A DNA stretch of 64,000 nt. Source: Azolla caroliniana. Lineage: Eukaryota; Polypodiophyta. This document shows, piece after piece, positions 61,511 to 64,000 of the stretch. The position numbers were made by a program, and so were the translations under genes. The notes beneath the pieces are model-generated. The model was not told the origin of the DNA. It worked only from the letters and a program-made list of their open reading frames with translations, and did no database searches. The stretch is from contig JBHGNT010000001.1 of NCBI GenBank assembly GCA_043228905.1, positions 25,234,001 through 25,298,000 of the forward strand, in the 5' to 3' direction. The first letter of the stretch is position 1, and each line of letters opens with the position of its first letter.

Positions 61511-61861
61511 TCCAAGGAAACAAAATAATATCTGAGATACCATTGGGATAAAAGAATTGAATGAAATCTGACATATTTGCAACCTCACGTTGCATCAGAG
61601 CAGTGTAGCGAACAAAAAACAGAAATATAAAATTGTGTCCAATATATCATAATCGATTAGTAAGCATGTTGGTTGATTGTGCCTCTCTTTCTCATGCTAC
61701 TCTATTGGTAAATTGTTACATTGCCAACTCTAAGGCCTTGGCGTCAAGACTCAATTATCACATTTGTTTGTTTTTTTCCTTAATTGAACAAATGATACCA
61801 CTCTCAAGTCCGTAGTTGAACCTCTTTACCTTCTTTTGATGTAATCAAAGAAGTGACATTG

Positions 61862-61920
61862 ATGTTGGTTAGTATGTTGAACTCTTAATCCAATAACCTA
61901 CATTCAAGTCTCCATGGACT
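61862..61920 (+). repeat. tRNA-like head, upstream of LTR
   Basis: A-box-like tggttagtatg (61866-61876), an anticodon-loop-like actcttaatc, and B-box-like cattcaagtct (61901-61911). Acceptor stem not evident. Confidence 0.4.
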
Positions 61921-62002
61921 AGGAACTCTAAATTGGCCAGTAACTTGAGGTCAAGGGTCCTTACCTATAGACACCTATAGTTGTTATGAATGATCTTATA
62001 CT

Positions 62003-62062
62003 GTTCCACGGTCTAGTGGTTAGGACATTAGTAACCCAAGTGCAAGTCTTAATGGGACCTCT
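62003..62062 (+). repeat. Second tRNA-like head, upstream of LTR
   Basis: tccacggtctagtggttagg (A box tagtggttagg, 62014-62024) followed by agtgcaagtctt (B-box-like, 62039-62050). Resembles the 5' half of a Glu/Gln-type tRNA. Probably a tRNA-derived SINE head, about 140 bp after the first. Confidence 0.45.
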
Positions 62063-62152
62063 TTGAATAGTTATTGTATGTTTGAGCATTAATCCAATGT
62101 GGAGGTGACAAATAAATATTGCTCAATATTTTACACACAGATCTAGTACTCA

Positions 62153-62437
62153 TGTTGAGAATCAAACTCAACTTCCCTAGTGTGGGAACACACATTAGGA
62201 ATACCCAAGTGTGTGAACATCCCACCTCCGTTGTATCATAACTAATGTGTCATAGAAGTTAAGTCCTATGTCACATATTTCATAAGTAGTTAAGACTCCA
62301 CCTCTTTCCCAAGAGGCAGTTCTAGTGAGAGAACTTAGAGAGAAGGTGACTACATAAGCACCTTCTCCTTTTCTTTGTAATTGTTGGCTATTGTTCCCCT
62401 TGGTAATACAATTTCCCCTGTTTTCTACATACGTTGT

Positions 62438-62520
<83 letters not shown>

Positions 62521-62558
62521 TCTCTTTAGTTGCACAAAATCACTCCTGATTCTTTACA
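62153..62558 (+). mobile_element. 5' LTR of a Copia element
   Basis: Begins TGTTGAGAATC and ends TTTACA just before a primer-binding site, 406 bp. It carries a (CT)n(CA)n run at about 62440-62520. Only one LTR is in the window, so the boundaries rest on the TG...CA ends and the adjacent PBS. Confidence 0.7.
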
Positions 62559-62571
62559 TGGTATCAGGGCG
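62559..62571 (+). other. Primer-binding site
   Basis: tggtatcagggcg, complementary to the 3' end of initiator tRNA-Met except for one mismatch in the usual tggtatcagagc. Confidence 0.8.
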
Positions 62572-62723
62572 ATTGGTAGCTTGATCTAAGCCCATCTTCA
62601 CATGTTGTGTATATGCCGACATTCACGAAGAATCGACCGATCGTTGTAGCAACAACTTGCACATTTCGTATCAAAGAGAAGCAGAAGAAGAAAACTTAGT
62701 AGCTCCAAACAAGTCATTTCAAC

Positions 62724-64000
62724 ATGAATACTCAGATGGGAAGCGCTCTTCCTATCGAGAAACTCAATAGAAACAACTTCGCATCTTGGGAGTACAAGAT
62801 GCACCAATACCTTGTCGGTCAAGGCTATTGGAGCTATGTCGAGGGAGCACAAGAAAATCAACCCAACCCGGCACATGCCGACCACCCAGCTTGGGAGCAA
62901 GCGGCGAGTCGTGTGTTGCATTGCCTTGCATCATGCGTTCATGATCACATACTCGACTACATTCATGAGGCCAAAACGCCAAAAGAGGCGTGGGAGAACC
63001 TCAAAAAGATATTGACGGCCAACATAATCGCACGAAAGCTTGAACTCCGCCAAGAGTTGAACAACACACAACAAAGGGATATGTCAATCGACAGCTACAC
63101 CTTGAAGATCAAGGAGTTGGGTGACTCCCTCAGGTCAATCAATGTCAACATTGATGACGACGAAATGGTGCAGATATGACTCGGAGGCCTAGCACTTCGA
63201 TTCGGCATCATACGGTCATCTGTCCTTGTGAGGGAGAATCCTCCCTCCTTCGGTCTCCATTCGATGTTATTGGTCGAAGAAAACCACTTCAGAACAAGAG
63301 GCAACAAATCAGACGGACAAATGCTCTACGCGAGTTTGGACGGAGAAAGAGTGCAAGACCATGGAAGAAGGGGCCAATCAGGCCAAGGCCAAAACAACCA
63401 AAGGCAGTCCCATGAACACAACTTCTTCTACCGGCAAAATGCTGCAAACGCGCAAGGCAAAGCATCTAGTAGAAGGGGGAGCAATCATGCCGGACCTAGC
63501 TGTCAAAACAACTTTGCCCAATGTGGATACTGTGGCAAATTTGGCCACTAGGAGGTAGAGTGTTGAAGGAAGAACAATGAGTCGGCCTCCACAAGTCGAC
63601 AACTCACCAACTACACCTCAAAGTCTGATTACGAAGATCGTGGCGGAATGTTTGTAATGAGGCACAGAGCAAACTCAATGTCAGCCTCCAACTTGACCAA
63701 CACTTCCAACTCAGAAGATGCATGGTTTGTCGACTCAGGTGCATCCAATCACATGAAGTCTCTTAAAGATTGGTTCTGAGAGCTACGAAACCCCGAACAA
63801 CCCGACTATGTGGAAAGTAGGGATGACACAATTCACCCCATTAAACATGTTGGTAATGTCCCATTCGACGAAGAGACGTACATCAAGAACGTCTTGCATG
63901 TTCCGACAATAACGAAGAATCTGGTCTCTGTCGGCCAGATTGTGGAATAGGGCATGCAAGTTTGGTTCAACGACGGAGGATGCTTCATAGAAAAGGAAGG
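62724..64000 (+). pseudogene. Copia gag-protease, decayed, running off the window
   Basis: Gag starts MNTQMGSALPIEKLNRNNFA, then WEYKMHQYLVGQGYWSYVEG and AKTPKEAWENLKKIL (UBN2-type gag). After a TGA at 63177-63179 it continues LGGLALRFGIIRSS, then in another frame MLLVEENHFRTRGNKSDGQM. The knuckle CGYCGKFGH is followed by a stop. Next comes the protease active site WFVDSGASNHMKSLKDWF, again with stops after it (TGA, then TAG in VGQIVE-stop-GMQV). Integrase and RT would lie beyond 64000. A dead copy. Confidence 0.9.

Overview
The window is nuclear DNA of a land plant. It is AT-rich, its genes are split by short GT-AG introns, and its products include plant-specific ones (a pectinesterase, a WEB/DUF827 coiled-coil protein, a RETICULATA-related DUF399/DUF3411 plastid protein, a PLAC8 cysteine-rich protein). 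It also carries plant-type U1 and U2 snRNA genes, a piece of plastid ndhH in the nucleus, and Copia, Gypsy and LINE retroelements. Introns are about 90 to 1,220 bp, so this is not a conifer-style giant-intron genome. One LINE has an ORF1 and C-terminus unlike the usual angiosperm L1 type, which makes a non-seed vascular plant (fern or lycophyte) possible. The species cannot be fixed from the sequence alone.

Layout. 1-1.87 kb: no gene seen. 1.87-4.10 kb: five-exon pectinesterase (+). 4.1-10.8 kb: gene-poor. 10.8-13.25 kb: a long, very low-complexity reading frame (-) of unknown function. 15.0-15.4 kb: a LINE/SINE 3' end with a (CT)n tail. 15.4-20.9 kb: decayed plant L1-type LINE (-). 21.1-26.3 kb: a second LINE of a different lineage (+), head-to-head with the first, followed by Copia gag remnants. 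28.8-32.7 kb: U1 (+) and U2 (-) snRNA genes facing each other, part of which is duplicated, so there are two U2 genes, one intact U1 gene and one truncated U1. 32.7-33.3 and 37.9-38.2 kb: Gypsy fragments. 35.7-36.2 kb: PLAC8 gene (-). 40.2-43.8 kb: WEB-family gene (+). 45.3-50.3 kb: DUF399/DUF3411 gene (+), eight exons. 52.0-52.2 kb: LINE RT remnant; 53.7-54.0 kb: 105-bp tandem repeat. 54.9-57.9 kb: urease accessory GTPase UreG (-), seven exons, with a long His-rich N-terminus. 60.8-61.2 kb: plastid ndhH fragment. 62.15 kb to the end: 5' LTR, primer-binding site and decayed gag/protease of a Copia element.

The host genes are independent housekeeping loci, not a pathway cluster. Two of them (WEB family and RETICULATA-related) act in or around chloroplasts. 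The most interesting signal is a short 3' hairpin shared by five retroelement ends, with a compensatory base-pair change between the LINE and the shorter elements. The next is the duplicated U1/U2 cassette, with matching USE-TATA promoters on both strands. No wholly new multi-gene system was recognised.
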